This document shows, piece after piece, positions 12,056 through 19,160 of a stretch of DNA of 40,517 nucleotides (the stretch's first letter is position 1; every line of letters starts with the position of its first letter). A program made the position numbers and the translations under genes. Source of the stretch: Thermus tenuipuniceus (lineage in GTDB: Bacteria; Deinococcota; Deinococci; Deinococcales; Thermaceae); the NCBI RefSeq assembly GCF_002964845.1, contig NZ_KZ672957.1, positions 12,739 to 53,255 on the forward strand, in the 5' to 3' direction. The notes under the pieces were generated by a model. That model had not been told where the DNA came from. It made no database searches and saw nothing but the letters and a program-made list of their open reading frames with translations.

Positions 12056-13023
12056 GAGCAGACCACCTCCTCCTCCACCTGGGCCCGGGGAAGCCCGAAG
12101 TAGGCCCGCCTGGCCAGGAGCCTAAGCCGCACGGCCTCCCACTCCCGCTCCTTCACATAGGCCAGCACCAATCCCACGCCCAGGGAGTCGGTGGCTCCCT
12201 TCCTGGCCTCCTTGAGCAGGAGGCACCTGAGCCGCCTTTCCAGGGTCTTGAGGTCCCGGGCACCCGCTAAAGGGGCGAAGGGAGTGCCCAAAAGCTCGTC
12301 CAATACGGCGTAATCCCCCTCGAGGAGCCGGGCGAAGCGGACCCTGTCCACGAACCGCCCACCCCGTATGAAGACGCTTTCCACCGGCACATCCTGCCCC
12401 TGGAGCTTGAAGGCGGTGCGCAGGTTCTCCGCATCCACCTCGAGGGCCAGGTAATCCCTCAAAGCCGTCTCCTCCAGGGCCTTGGAGGCCTTGGCCACCC
12501 CTTCAAAGAAGCGCTTGGCCAAAAGGGCCTCGATGCGCGCCAGGTCCTGGGTTTCCCGGAGCACCGACCTTAAGGCCCGGGCCAGGGGATGGCCCGGTAC
12601 CGAAAGCACCTGGGCCATCCCCGCCGCATCCTGGGCCTCGTAGGCCTGCCGCCAAAGGGCTTCCTTTAAGGTACCCGGGAGAAGCACCACCTCCTCAAAG
12701 GGCTTCCCCGTGGCCTTGGCCCGGAGGACGGCCTGGAGGTTGGTGAGATCGTTCCTGAGGAGGAGAAGCCGCACCGCCTCCCGAGCCTCCCCCGTGACCA
12801 ACCCCGCCAGGTCCCCCACCAACCGGGCCTGGGTGAGGGCAATGGCCCGGTCCACCTCGGGAAGGCCCTGGCCGGCCAGGTCCTGGCCGTAGACGCTCTC
12901 GGAAAGCAGGCGCAGGAAATCGGGATAGGAAAGGTCCAAGGCCTCCTGTAAAAAGCTCTCCTTGAGGAGGGTGCTCCTCCTGGCCCGCACCCGGGCGTTT
13001 AGGTAGCCGAAGTCGTCCGCCAT
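12052..13023 (-). CDS. atpC: V/A-type ATPase subunit C (rotor-to-ring connector)
   Basis: At 323 residues, rich in Leu, Arg, Ala and Glu, this matches archaeal/Thermus subunit C (counterpart of eukaryotic subunit d). This funnel-shaped, all-helical protein sits on the c-ring and receives the D-F shaft. It starts MADDFGYLNARVRARRSTLL and contains FLRLLSESVYGQDL and ALEVDAENLRTAFKLQG, typical of the vATP-synt_AC39 family. ATG 13023 lies three bases after the atpE stop, and its own stop overlaps atpF. Confidence 0.96.
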   Translation of the reverse strand: MADDFGYLNARVRARRSTLLKESFLQEALDLSYPDFLRLLSESVYGQDLAGQGLPEVDRAIALTQARLVGDLAGLVTGEAREAVRLLLLRNDLTNLQAVLRAKATGKPFEEVVLLPGTLKEALWRQAYEAQDAAGMAQVLSVPGHPLARALRSVLRETQDLARIEALLAKRFFEGVAKASKALEETALRDYLALEVDAENLRTAFKLQGQDVPVESVFIRGGRFVDRVRFARLLEGDYAVLDELLGTPFAPLAGARDLKTLERRLRCLLLKEARKGATDSLGVGLVLAYVKEREWEAVRLRLLARRAYFGLPRAQVEEEVVCS

Positions 13024-13026
13024 GTC

Positions 13027-13593
13027 CTAGCCCCACACCACCTGGGCCACCTTGGAGGAAAGGGCATCCCAGGCCCGTTCCAAACGGCTTAACAAGGCGT
13101 TCTCCACCTGGGTCCTGCCCCCCTTGCCGATGGCCCTCACCCCAAGGCGCAAGGCAAGGTCGGCCCTAAGCTCCAGGCCCCGCTCCCGCGCCAGACCCTC
13201 GAGGTGCGGAAGATTGTCCGGATGGGAGGTCAGGGCCTCGGGCTCCCCTAAGGCCGCAAGGGCCTCCTCGGCCAGTTTCCGCAACACCTGAGGCCAGTCG
13301 GGGCTATCCGGCAAGGCCCTGAGGGCCTCCTCCGCCTTGGCCTTCACCCGCGAGAGCACCTCCCCCTTGGCCTCGGTACGGGCTGTGGCCAGGAGGAGCT
13401 CCCCGGCGCTTTCTGCCCGGCGGATGGCGGCCTGCAGGCTGGCCTCGAGGGCCCGCTTTCTGGCGGAAAGCAAGCCCTCCGCCTTGGCCTTGGCCTCGGA
13501 CTTCAAGGCCTCCGCCTTGGCCTTGGCCTCTTGCAGGACGGCCTGGATCTCCGCCTCCACCTCCTGGCTCAAAATGGCTTCCAGCTTGGACAT
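13027..13593 (-). CDS. atpE: V/A-type ATPase subunit E (peripheral stalk)
   Basis: Subunit E pairs with G to form the peripheral stalks that hold the head still against the rotor. The N-terminal half (about residues 1-105) is a highly charged Ala/Glu/Lys/Arg helix with right-handed coiled-coil character. The C-terminal half is a globular vATP-synt_E domain ending AWDALSSKVAQVVWG. I start it at ATG 13593 (MSKLEAILSQEVEAEIQ), preceded by GGAGGGCAG. The frame can be opened nine codons earlier, but the family starts at MSKLEA and the ribosome site supports that. Length 188 residues. Confidence 0.96.
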   Translation of the reverse strand: MSKLEAILSQEVEAEIQAVLQEAKAKAEALKSEAKAKAEGLLSARKRALEASLQAAIRRAESAGELLLATARTEAKGEVLSRVKAKAEEALRALPDSPDWPQVLRKLAEEALAALGEPEALTSHPDNLPHLEGLARERGLELRADLALRLGVRAIGKGGRTQVENALLSRLERAWDALSSKVAQVVWG

Positions 13594-13610
13594 CTGCCCT
13601 CCTTGGAGAA

Positions 13611-13641
13611 AGGGCCCCACCCTCCACGGGGCAGGGCCCCA
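13611..13641 (-). promoter_or_regulatory. GC-rich intercistronic stem between atpL and atpE
   Basis: The 55-base gap between atpL and atpE is the longest in the ATPase operon. Read on the minus strand it holds GGGGC-CCT-GCCCC (13640-13628) and two direct copies of a GGGGCCCT block (13641-13633 and 13619-13611) whose GGGCCC cores can pair with each other. There is no T tract, so it is not a clear terminator. It may act as an RNA-processing or 3'-protecting structure behind the proteolipid gene. Confidence 0.4.
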
Positions 13642-13648
13642 AAACCTC

Positions 13649-13948
13649 TTACAGCTTGCCGTTCAGGATGAAGGCGATGAGAAGGCCGAAGATCACCAGC
13701 GTCTCGGGCAAGAGGAGGAAGATCAGGGCGGTACCGAAGTTGCTCCGGTCCTCGGCGATGGCCCCCACGCCCGCCGCACCGATGCGGGCCTGGGCCACGC
13801 CGGTGCCCAAAGCCGCCAGGCCTACCGCCAGGCCCATCCCCACGGCGATGAGGCCTCGGTCCAAGCCCCCGGAAGCCGCCGCCTCCTCCGCCGCAAAAGC
13901 CAGAGCGCCGAAAACCGCCACCAGAACCGTAACCAGAAGCTTCTTCAT
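13649..13948 (-). CDS. atpL: V/A-type ATPase proteolipid subunit L/K (c-ring)
   Basis: This small hydrophobic ring subunit carries protons through the membrane. The 99-residue precursor has an N-terminal signal-like segment (MKKLLVTVLVAVFGALAFA). After it come two membrane helices joined by a polar loop (about residues 63-73, GAIAEDRSNFG). The proton-binding Glu is in LLLPETLVIFG (Glu82 of the precursor, which corresponds to Glu63 of the mature T. thermophilus protein if 19 residues are removed). Two Gly-rich helices make this a single-hairpin c-subunit. GAGGGAAAGAG precedes ATG 13948. The product is needed in many copies per complex, which may explain the structured gap behind it. Confidence 0.97.
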   Translation of the reverse strand: MKKLLVTVLVAVFGALAFAAEEAAASGGLDRGLIAVGMGLAVGLAALGTGVAQARIGAAGVGAIAEDRSNFGTALIFLLLPETLVIFGLLIAFILNGKL

Positions 13949-13960
13949 CTCTTTCCCTCC

Positions 13961-15919
13961 CTAAAGCGTCTCGCGGACGCTCTTGAACGGCCGGTAAGGC
14001 CTGCCGTTCTCCTCGTAGAAACCGAACTTGGTGAAGAACTCCACCCAGATAAGACGGATGGGCTGGAGCATGTGGCCCAAGGTGGTGAGAAGAAGGATAA
14101 GAAGGTGCAACACCGCCGCCACCCCGATGCCCAGAAGTGCGCCCACAAGCCCGATCCGCTCCGCCAGGGCGAAGCCCACATCGGTGAGAAGGCCCGCCAG
14201 GATACCCCCAGCAGCCCCCACCGCATAGATACGGATGTGGGAAAGGATGTGCCCCGCCTGGGTGAAGATCTCCGGGATCATGAGCCACATACGGCTCATG
14301 AGAACCGCAAGCAAGAAGACGCCAAAGCCCAGGTACATGAGCACGGAAAGCCACCCGGCCTGGAGGTTCCCCAGGTACCCCGCCGCCAGGGCCAAGATGC
14401 CCACCAAGCCCCCCAGGTACCCCACGCCCTCCCAAAAGTGGGCCATGTGGCGGTGCTTCAAGCCCAGGTAAGCCCGTAGGGCCAGGCCCCAGAAGACCAT
14501 GACCACCCCGAAGGCCACGGAAAGGAGGATGAGCAGGTTGGCGGTCTTGGCCGTGTCGATACGGGGGATGAGGATGGGGATGAGGCCAGGATGCTCAGGG
14601 GTGCCAAACACCCCCAGGTGCTCCAAAAAGGTGCCGAAGAACTCCCCGTAGACGAAGCCCCAGACCACCGTCCAGAAGACCATCCAGTTAAGGATGTAGA
14701 CCAGCTTCCCGATGACGGCGGGCTTGAGCCTCAGGGCGAAAAGGTCGATGACCAGAGGCTCATTCCGTTGCACGAACCCGGAGAGCCAACGCCCGAGGAG
14801 CAGGAAAAGAAGGGCATACCCTATGTCCCCCACGATCATGCCGAACCAGAAGGGGAAGAAGATGGGCACCACCGGGGTGGGGTCCAGGGAGCCGTACTTG
14901 GGAGTGTTGAGGAAGTTCACCAGAAGCTCGAAGGGCTTGACCCAAGGAGGGTTGTCCAGGGCCACGGGCACCCGATCCGCCTCGTGGTGCTCGTCCACCG
15001 GCTCAAAGGCGTAGATCACCTGGTCCTTGTGGCGGGCCAAGGCCTCCTCCACCCGGCCCTTGGCCTTCACCGGCACGTAGCCCAAAAGGGCAAAGCCAAA
15101 CCGGCCTGAGGCCAGTTCCTCCAAGGCCTTAAGCCGGGCCGCCTCGTCCTTGGCCCGGGTCCAGAGGCTTTGCAGGGTGGAGGCTGCCTCCTGGGCCAGC
15201 CGGTAAAGGGCCTGGCGCACCTCGGAAAGCTCCTTGGGAGCAGCCTCGGCCCACTCCTTCAACCGGCGGGTGGCCTCGCTGAGGGGAAGATCCCCGTAGT
15301 TGCCAGGGAGGCGGAGCTCCGCCACCCCGGCCCGGGAAAGGGCAGCCTTGGCCGCCTCGAGGTCCTTCCGGTGCACCACGAGAAGCCCAGCCACCCCTCT
15401 GGAGTAGGGCTCGCTGGCCAGGACGAACCGGTCCTCCAGGGCCTTTTTCAAGGCCTCCTCCACCAGGGGAAGCTCCTTTTCCGTGATCAGAAAGGGTACC
15501 ACCCGGAAGAAGGGGCTTTGGTCCAAGCCCTGGGCCATGGCGGCAAGCTTCTCCAAGGGTTCCAGGTAAGCCTGGGCCAGGGCAAGCTCCTCCTCCAGCT
15601 CCTGCTTCTGCCGGGCGAGGCCCTCAGCGTGAGCCTGGATGGGGGAAAGAGCCTTTTCCGCCGCCTCTAGCCCATCGGGAAAGGGCCTTGCGGGCTCCAT
15701 CTCCCGGCCCAGGAGGGTGAGGGTATGCTCGGCTCCCGCTGCCACCCCTTCCCAGCGCCTGAGTTCCTCTCGCTCCTCCTGGGAAAGCCTGTACTCGGCA
15801 AGCTCCTCCACCCGGAGGGTTTCCAGGTGGACCACCCCCGCTTGTTGGAGGCTGTGGAGAAGCTCCTGGGCCTTGGCCTTAGGCCCGGCCAGAACCAGCT
15901 TCTCCATGGGGGCGATCAC
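13961..15919 (-). CDS. atpI: V/A-type ATPase subunit I (membrane stator, a-subunit homologue)
   Basis: Subunit I provides the two proton half-channels and anchors the peripheral stalks. The 652-residue protein has a cytoplasmic N-terminal half (about residues 1-340) with long coiled-coil stretches (for example ARQKQELEEELALAQAYLEP). The C-terminal half has about eight membrane spans, including IPILIPRIDTAKTANLLILL and the segment AGHILSHIRIYAVGAAGGIL, whose Arg is expected to face the ring glutamates. The start is GTG 15919 (MIAPMEKLVLAGPKAKAQEL), overlapping the atpG stop as GTGA, matching the T. thermophilus start. Confidence 0.97.
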   Translation of the reverse strand: MIAPMEKLVLAGPKAKAQELLHSLQQAGVVHLETLRVEELAEYRLSQEEREELRRWEGVAAGAEHTLTLLGREMEPARPFPDGLEAAEKALSPIQAHAEGLARQKQELEEELALAQAYLEPLEKLAAMAQGLDQSPFFRVVPFLITEKELPLVEEALKKALEDRFVLASEPYSRGVAGLLVVHRKDLEAAKAALSRAGVAELRLPGNYGDLPLSEATRRLKEWAEAAPKELSEVRQALYRLAQEAASTLQSLWTRAKDEAARLKALEELASGRFGFALLGYVPVKAKGRVEEALARHKDQVIYAFEPVDEHHEADRVPVALDNPPWVKPFELLVNFLNTPKYGSLDPTPVVPIFFPFWFGMIVGDIGYALLFLLLGRWLSGFVQRNEPLVIDLFALRLKPAVIGKLVYILNWMVFWTVVWGFVYGEFFGTFLEHLGVFGTPEHPGLIPILIPRIDTAKTANLLILLSVAFGVVMVFWGLALRAYLGLKHRHMAHFWEGVGYLGGLVGILALAAGYLGNLQAGWLSVLMYLGFGVFLLAVLMSRMWLMIPEIFTQAGHILSHIRIYAVGAAGGILAGLLTDVGFALAERIGLVGALLGIGVAAVLHLLILLLTTLGHMLQPIRLIWVEFFTKFGFYEENGRPYRPFKSVRETL

Positions 15920-16230
15920 GGCAAAACCTCCTTCAGAACCAGGGCCACGGCCTCCTCCAACCGGGCCCCTGCTTTCTCCTTCACCGCCTTGGCTTCGGCC
16001 TCCGCCTGGGCCCGGTAGCGGGCCAGGATGGCCTCCGTTTCCTTGGCCTCCCGTTCCCGGTACTCGGCCTCCAGGGCCTTAGCCTTGGCCTCGGCCTCCT
16101 CCAGGAGGGCCCTGGCCTCCGCCTCGGCCTGCCCCACCAGGACCTCGGCCTCCTTCTTGGCGGCCTCGAGGCGGGCCAGTAGCTCCCTTTCCTTCTCCGC
16201 CAGGCTCTTGATAAGTCCCAGGCCTCCCAT
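15916..16230 (-). CDS. atpG: V/A-type ATPase subunit G/H (peripheral stalk)
   Basis: This is the first gene of the ATPase operon. After a short MGGLGLIKSLAEKE opening it is an almost uninterrupted Ala/Glu/Lys/Arg helix, the coiled-coil partner of subunit E in the peripheral stalk. The start is placed at ATG 16230, preceded by GGGAGGGGCG. An upstream extension of 26 codons (to 16308) runs through the promoter and lacks the helix composition, so it was rejected. Length 104 residues. The start lies about 40 bases downstream of a good minus-strand promoter. Confidence 0.93.
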   Translation of the reverse strand: MGGLGLIKSLAEKERELLARLEAAKKEAEVLVGQAEAEARALLEEAEAKAKALEAEYREREAKETEAILARYRAQAEAEAKAVKEKAGARLEEAVALVLKEVLP

Positions 16231-16275
16231 CGCCCCTCCCTTCGTGAAAAGATGCGCAAACTGCGCCTGCCGGAT

Positions 16276-16304
16276 AGGATACCGGCCTTTGGGGCAAACG
16301 TCAA
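16276..16304 (-). promoter_or_regulatory. promoter of the V/A-ATPase operon
   Basis: On the minus strand TTGACG (-35, 16304-16299) is separated by exactly 17 bases from TATCCT (-10, 16281-16276). This is the best housekeeping-type promoter in the window. Transcription would start near 16269, about 39 bases before the atpG ATG. A second, weaker minus-strand pair exists upstream: TTGACG at 16348-16343, 19-base spacer, TATACT at 16323-16318 inside the palindrome. Confidence 0.7.
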
Positions 16305-16311
16305 CCAACCC

Positions 16312-16331
16312 CGCTTAAGTATACTTAAGCG
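16312..16331. promoter_or_regulatory. perfect 20-bp palindrome at the rlmO promoter and start
   Basis: The arm CGCTTAAGTA and its exact reverse complement form a 20-bp palindrome whose last base is immediately before the rlmO ATG (16332). Its centre contains TATACT on both strands (plus 16320-16325, minus 16323-16318). The plus copy ends six bases before the ATG, placing rlmO as a leaderless transcript. A protein bound here would cover the rlmO -10 and start, and would lie just upstream of the ATPase promoter. Alternatively it may simply be two face-to-face -10 elements. Confidence 0.6.
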
Positions 16332-17477
16332 ATGCGGATTCTCGTCAACGAAAAAGGAGCCCAGCGCCTCCTGGCCCGGCACCTTTGGGTCTTTCGCCGC
16401 GATGTGCTTTCGGGCCCCGAGGAGCCGGGCCTTTACCCTGTTTACTGGGGCAAGCGCTTTCTGGCCCTGGCCCTCTTCAACCCCACCAGCGACCTAAGCG
16501 TGCGGGCCTACCGCTTCCGACCCGCAAGGGACCCGGCGGAGGCGCTTTTGGACAACCTGGAGAAAGCCTTGGCCCGGCGTCTCCCCGCACTAGAGAAGGA
16601 GCCCGAAGGAGGCTTCCGCCTGGCCCACGCCGAAGGGGACTTCCTGCCGGGGCTGGTGGTGGACCACTACGCCGGCCACCTGGTTTTGCAGGCCACCGCC
16701 TACGCCTGGGAGGCCCTCTTGCCCCAGGTGGCCGAGAGGCTTAAGCCCCTGGGCAAAAGCCTCCTGGCCAAAAACGACGCCAAGGTCCGTCAGCTGGAGG
16801 GCCTGCCCCTATACGTCCGGCCCCTTTTTGGCCAGGTGCCCCCGGAAGCCCTGGTGAAGGAAGGCCAGATCCGCTACCGGGTGGACCTCACCGGGGGCCA
16901 AAAGACCGGCGCTTACCTGGACCAGCGGGACAACCGGATCCTTATGGAAAACTTCCGGGGAGAAAGGGCCCTGGACGTGTTCAGCTATGCGGGCAGCTTC
17001 GGCCTCCACCTGGCCCTGGGCTTCCAGGAGGTGATCAGCGTGGACAGCTCCGCCGAGGCCCTGAGGCAGGCGGAGGAGAACGCCAGGCTGAATGGGCTTT
17101 CCCTGAAAACCGTGGAGGCTAACGCCTTTGACTACCTAAGGGCCTTGGAAAAGGCGGGGGAACGGTTTGACCTGATCGTGCTGGATCCACCCGCCTTCGC
17201 CAAGGGGAAAAAGGACCTGGAAAGGGCCTACCGGGCTTACAAGGAGGTGAACCTCCGGGCCATCAAGCTCCTCAAGGAAGGGGGCCTCCTGGCCACCAGT
17301 AGCTGTAGCCACCACCTGACCGAGCCCCTCTTCTACCAGATGCTCGCCGAGGCCGCAGAAGGCGCCCACCGCAGCCTGAGGGTAGTGGAGAAACGGGGCC
17401 AGGGATGGGACCACCCCATCCTCCTCAACCATCCCGAAACCCACTACCTGAAGTTCGCCCTCTTAGAAGTTCTCTGA
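16332..17477 (+). CDS. rlmO: 23S rRNA m5C methyltransferase, RlmO/RlmI-like
   Basis: This SAM-dependent RNA methyltransferase has 381 residues. An N-terminal PUA-like domain (about 1-70, [20 protein letters not shown]) is followed by a linker domain and a Rossmann catalytic domain. The latter shows [20 protein letters not shown] (SAM motif I), [20 protein letters not shown], and [20 protein letters not shown] (motif IV). [10 protein letters not shown] carries the Cys expected of m5C enzymes. In T. thermophilus the homologue next to the V-ATPase operon (TTHA1280) is RlmO, which methylates C1942 of 23S rRNA; the assignment rests on likeness and position. There is no Shine-Dalgarno; the -10 TATACT ends six bases before ATG. 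The 3' end overlaps the convergent gene by 53 bases. Confidence 0.9.
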   Translation: MRILVNEKGAQRLLARHLWVFRRDVLSGPEEPGLYPVYWGKRFLALALFNPTSDLSVRAYRFRPARDPAEALLDNLEKALARRLPALEKEPEGGFRLAHAEGDFLPGLVVDHYAGHLVLQATAYAWEALLPQVAERLKPLGKSLLAKNDAKVRQLEGLPLYVRPLFGQVPPEALVKEGQIRYRVDLTGGQKTGAYLDQRDNRILMENFRGERALDVFSYAGSFGLHLALGFQEVISVDSSAEALRQAEENARLNGLSLKTVEANAFDYLRALEKAGERFDLIVLDPPAFAKGKKDLERAYRAYKEVNLRAIKLLKEGGLLATSSCSHHLTEPLFYQMLAEAAEGAHRSLRVVEKRGQGWDHPILLNHPETHYLKFALLEVL

Positions 17478-17832
17478 TCCGGGCCGCCAGGCCCTCGGGA
17501 TCGGGCACGGGAAGGGGTATCCCCTCCCCGTCTTCCAGGTGGAGGACCAAAGCCCGCCTTCCCCGGGCGAGGGGCCCTGCCGGCCAGTAGACCACCCCCA
17601 CCTCCCGCACCCCCTCCAGGGGGATCCGGCGGCTGAGACCCAAAGGGGGGTGAAGGCTCAGGTGATCGGGAAAAAGCCTTAGCCGCCAACCCCGCCTAAG
17701 CCGCCACCAGGGGTAAAGGAGAACCCAGGCCATCCAGGAAGCTTCCCCCAGGGTAAAACCCAACGCCATAGCCCCTACCCCGGCCCAGAAAACCCAGGGG
17801 GAAAGACCCGCAAAGACCACCTCGAGGAGCAT
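17425..17832 (-). CDS. small membrane protein with a PH-like soluble domain, function unknown
   Basis: Two hydrophobic segments near the N-terminus (about residues 3-20 and 25-42) form a membrane hairpin. The following soluble part ([29 protein letters not shown], then [28 protein letters not shown]) has the strand pattern and closing helix seen in bacterial PH-like (DUF304-type) proteins. I start it at ATG 17832, with the minus-strand -10 GATAAT (17846-17841) eight bases upstream; ATG 17838 is the alternative but leaves only two bases. Length 135 residues. It overlaps the end of rlmO tail-to-tail by 53 bases and is divergent from the next gene. Confidence 0.6.
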   Translation of the reverse strand: MLLEVVFAGLSPWVFWAGVGAMALGFTLGEASWMAWVLLYPWWRLRRGWRLRLFPDHLSLHPPLGLSRRIPLEGVREVGVVYWPAGPLARGRRALVLHLEDGEGIPLPVPDPEGLAARIRELLRGRTSGSGFRDG

Positions 17833-17840
17833 CCCCATCC

Positions 17841-17871
17841 ATTATCCCCCAAGGCCACCCCGGGATAGACT
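17841..17871. promoter_or_regulatory. divergent leaderless promoters
   Basis: Only 45 bases separate two divergent starts (17832 minus, 17878 plus). GATAAT (minus, 17846-17841) and TAGACT (plus, 17866-17871) lie eight and six bases before their respective start codons. No convincing -35 is seen for either. Confidence 0.45.
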
Positions 17872-17877
17872 AAGGGG

Positions 17878-18087
17878 GTGGAGAAGGATCTGTTGGAAGC
17901 CCTGGGCCCGCACCTGGTCTGGCGGATCGGCCGGGCGGAGGAGGAGGAGGTCCTGGTGGTGCGGGTGGGCCTGGCCTCGGCCACGCCCCGCTTCCGGGAA
18001 CTGCCCAGGCTCTTGAACATCCCGGACGCCGAGGTGGCCCGCCTGGCCAAGGAGGGCCGGGTGCGGGTGGAGTGGGTGGAAGGATGA
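17878..18087 (+). CDS. small conserved-looking hypothetical protein
   Basis: I do not recognise this family. The 69-residue acidic protein begins with GTG 17878 (MEKDLLEALGPHLVWRIGRA). The base run AAGGGG between the -10 TAGACT and the GTG could serve as a ribosome site if the transcript starts earlier. It has a central strand (EEEEVLVVRVGLA) and a helical segment (RELPRLLNIPDAEVARLAKEGR) that resembles a small helix-turn-helix or ribosome-associated fold, without proof. Its stop overlaps the next start (ATGA), giving a two-gene unit. Third-position GC is high, as in real genes nearby. Confidence 0.6.
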   Translation: MEKDLLEALGPHLVWRIGRAEEEEVLVVRVGLASATPRFRELPRLLNIPDAEVARLAKEGRVRVEWVEG

Positions 18088-18464
18088 AGGCCAGGCTGCA
18101 CCTCCTCCTCCACCTCCTCAACGGCCATCCCTCCCAGGGTTTACCCCTGGAACTCCGGCTGGAAGGAAACGAGGTCCGTGGGGTCTTCCGGCAGGAAAAC
18201 CCCGTGCTGGGGGAGGTGGCCCTTCCCTTCGCCTCGAGGCTTAGAGGAGAGAACCTCGAGGCCAAGCTCCTCCCTCCACCTTCCCTTAAGGTGGAGGGGC
18301 GGGTACTTTCGGGCACGAAGGGGCTGGAGCTGGAACTGGAGCTCAGTTTGGTCCTCCCCGAGGGACAGACCTGGGGGGAGCGAGCCTTTGCCCGCATCCT
18401 GGAACTCCTCTTCTATAAAAGCCTAGAGCGGTCCCTTTCCCAACTGCCCTCCTCTCCGGTATAG
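18084..18464 (+). CDS. hypothetical protein, beta-rich, function unknown
   Basis: The family is not recognised. The 126-residue protein begins MKARLHLLLHLLNGHPSQGL at ATG 18084, which overlaps the previous stop and has GGAAGG just upstream. The middle consists of alternating hydrophobic/charged strands (LELRLEGNEVRGVFRQE, LEAKLLPP, LELELELSLVLPEG), and the C-terminus is a helix (FARILELLFYKSLERSLSQL). There is no clear signal peptide. The strand pattern recalls a lipid- or polymer-binding barrel, but that is only a guess. The frame opens 12 bases earlier at a GTG without a ribosome site, so the overlap start is preferred. Confidence 0.6.
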   Translation: MKARLHLLLHLLNGHPSQGLPLELRLEGNEVRGVFRQENPVLGEVALPFASRLRGENLEAKLLPPPSLKVEGRVLSGTKGLELELELSLVLPEGQTWGERAFARILELLFYKSLERSLSQLPSSPV

Positions 18465-18480
18465 TGCCTCTTAAAGGAGG
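18460..18480 (+). promoter_or_regulatory. -10 element and Shine-Dalgarno of the MBL-hydrolase gene
   Basis: An extended -10-like GGTATAGT (hexamer 18460-18465) overlaps the stop of the preceding gene. A near-perfect Shine-Dalgarno, AAAGGAGG (18473-18480), is followed five bases later by ATG 18486. The latter decides the start over the in-frame GTG at 18480, which lies in the ribosome site itself. Confidence 0.5.
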
Positions 18481-18485
18481 TGCCT

Positions 18486-19160
18486 ATGCTGGAGATCCGG
18501 TACCTGGGCCACTCGGCGGTCTGGCTTTCCGACGGCAAGACCAAGGTGGTCATCGATCCCTTCCTCACCGGGAACCCCGTGGCCCCGGTGGGGGTGGGGG
18601 AGGTGCAGGCGGACCTCATCCTGGTTACCCACGCCCACGGGGACCACTTCGGCGACGCCGTGGCCCTGTCCAAGAAGGGAGGCACGGTGGTTTCCACCTT
18701 TGAGATCGCCACCTATGCGGAGAAGCACGGGGCCAAGGCGGTGCCCATGAACATCGGAGGCACCTACCGCTTCTCCGGGGGCTGGCTCAAATGGTTCCCC
18801 GCCTGGCACTCCTCCAGCTTCCCCGACGGCACCTACGGGGGCATGCCCATGGGGGTGGTGGTGGAACTTGGCGGCAAGCGCATCTACCATGCCGGGGACA
18901 CCGCCCTCTTCTCCGATATGCGCCTCATCGGAGAGCTGGACCTGAACTTGGCCTTCCTGCCCATCGGCGACCACTTCACCATGGGACCGGAAGACGCCCT
19001 AAAGGCCCTGGAGCTCGTAAAACCCAAGCGGGTGGTGCCCATCCACTACAACACCTTCCCCCCTATCCGTCAGGACGGGGACGCCTTCGCCGAGAGGGCC
19101 AAGGAAAAGGGCGTGGAGGGCCATGCCCTGAAACCGGGAGGGGTGTTGGTCCTTGACTAG
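18486..19160 (+). CDS. metal-dependent hydrolase, UPF0173 / metallo-beta-lactamase fold
   Basis: The 224-residue protein has the UPF0173 pattern. It opens MLEIRYLGHSAVWLSDGKTK and continues VVIDPFLTGNP, then the di-metal motif THAHGDHFGDA (HxHxDH). HSSSFPDG, IYHAGDTALFSDMRLIG (a metal-ligand Asp) and PKRVVPIHYNTFPPI (the terminal His) complete the set. The fold hydrolyses esters, phosphoesters or lactams; the substrate of UPF0173 is not known. It leads a probable operon with the kinase gene (8-base overlap), the acyl-CoA synthetase gene and the TPR/glycosidase-like gene. Confidence 0.92.
   Translation: MLEIRYLGHSAVWLSDGKTKVVIDPFLTGNPVAPVGVGEVQADLILVTHAHGDHFGDAVALSKKGGTVVSTFEIATYAEKHGAKAVPMNIGGTYRFSGGWLKWFPAWHSSSFPDGTYGGMPMGVVVELGGKRIYHAGDTALFSDMRLIGELDLNLAFLPIGDHFTMGPEDALKALELVKPKRVVPIHYNTFPPIRQDGDAFAERAKEKGVEGHALKPGGVLVLD

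Noticed and set aside
13594..13620. Nine-codon N-terminal extension of atpE
   Set aside because: GGAGGGCAG immediately precedes ATG 13593, and the family begins MSKLEA.
13337..14479. 380-codon plus-strand frame across atpE, atpL and atpI
   Set aside because: Antisense to three well-supported ATPase genes; the protein is Arg/Ser- and His/Gln-rich without domains.
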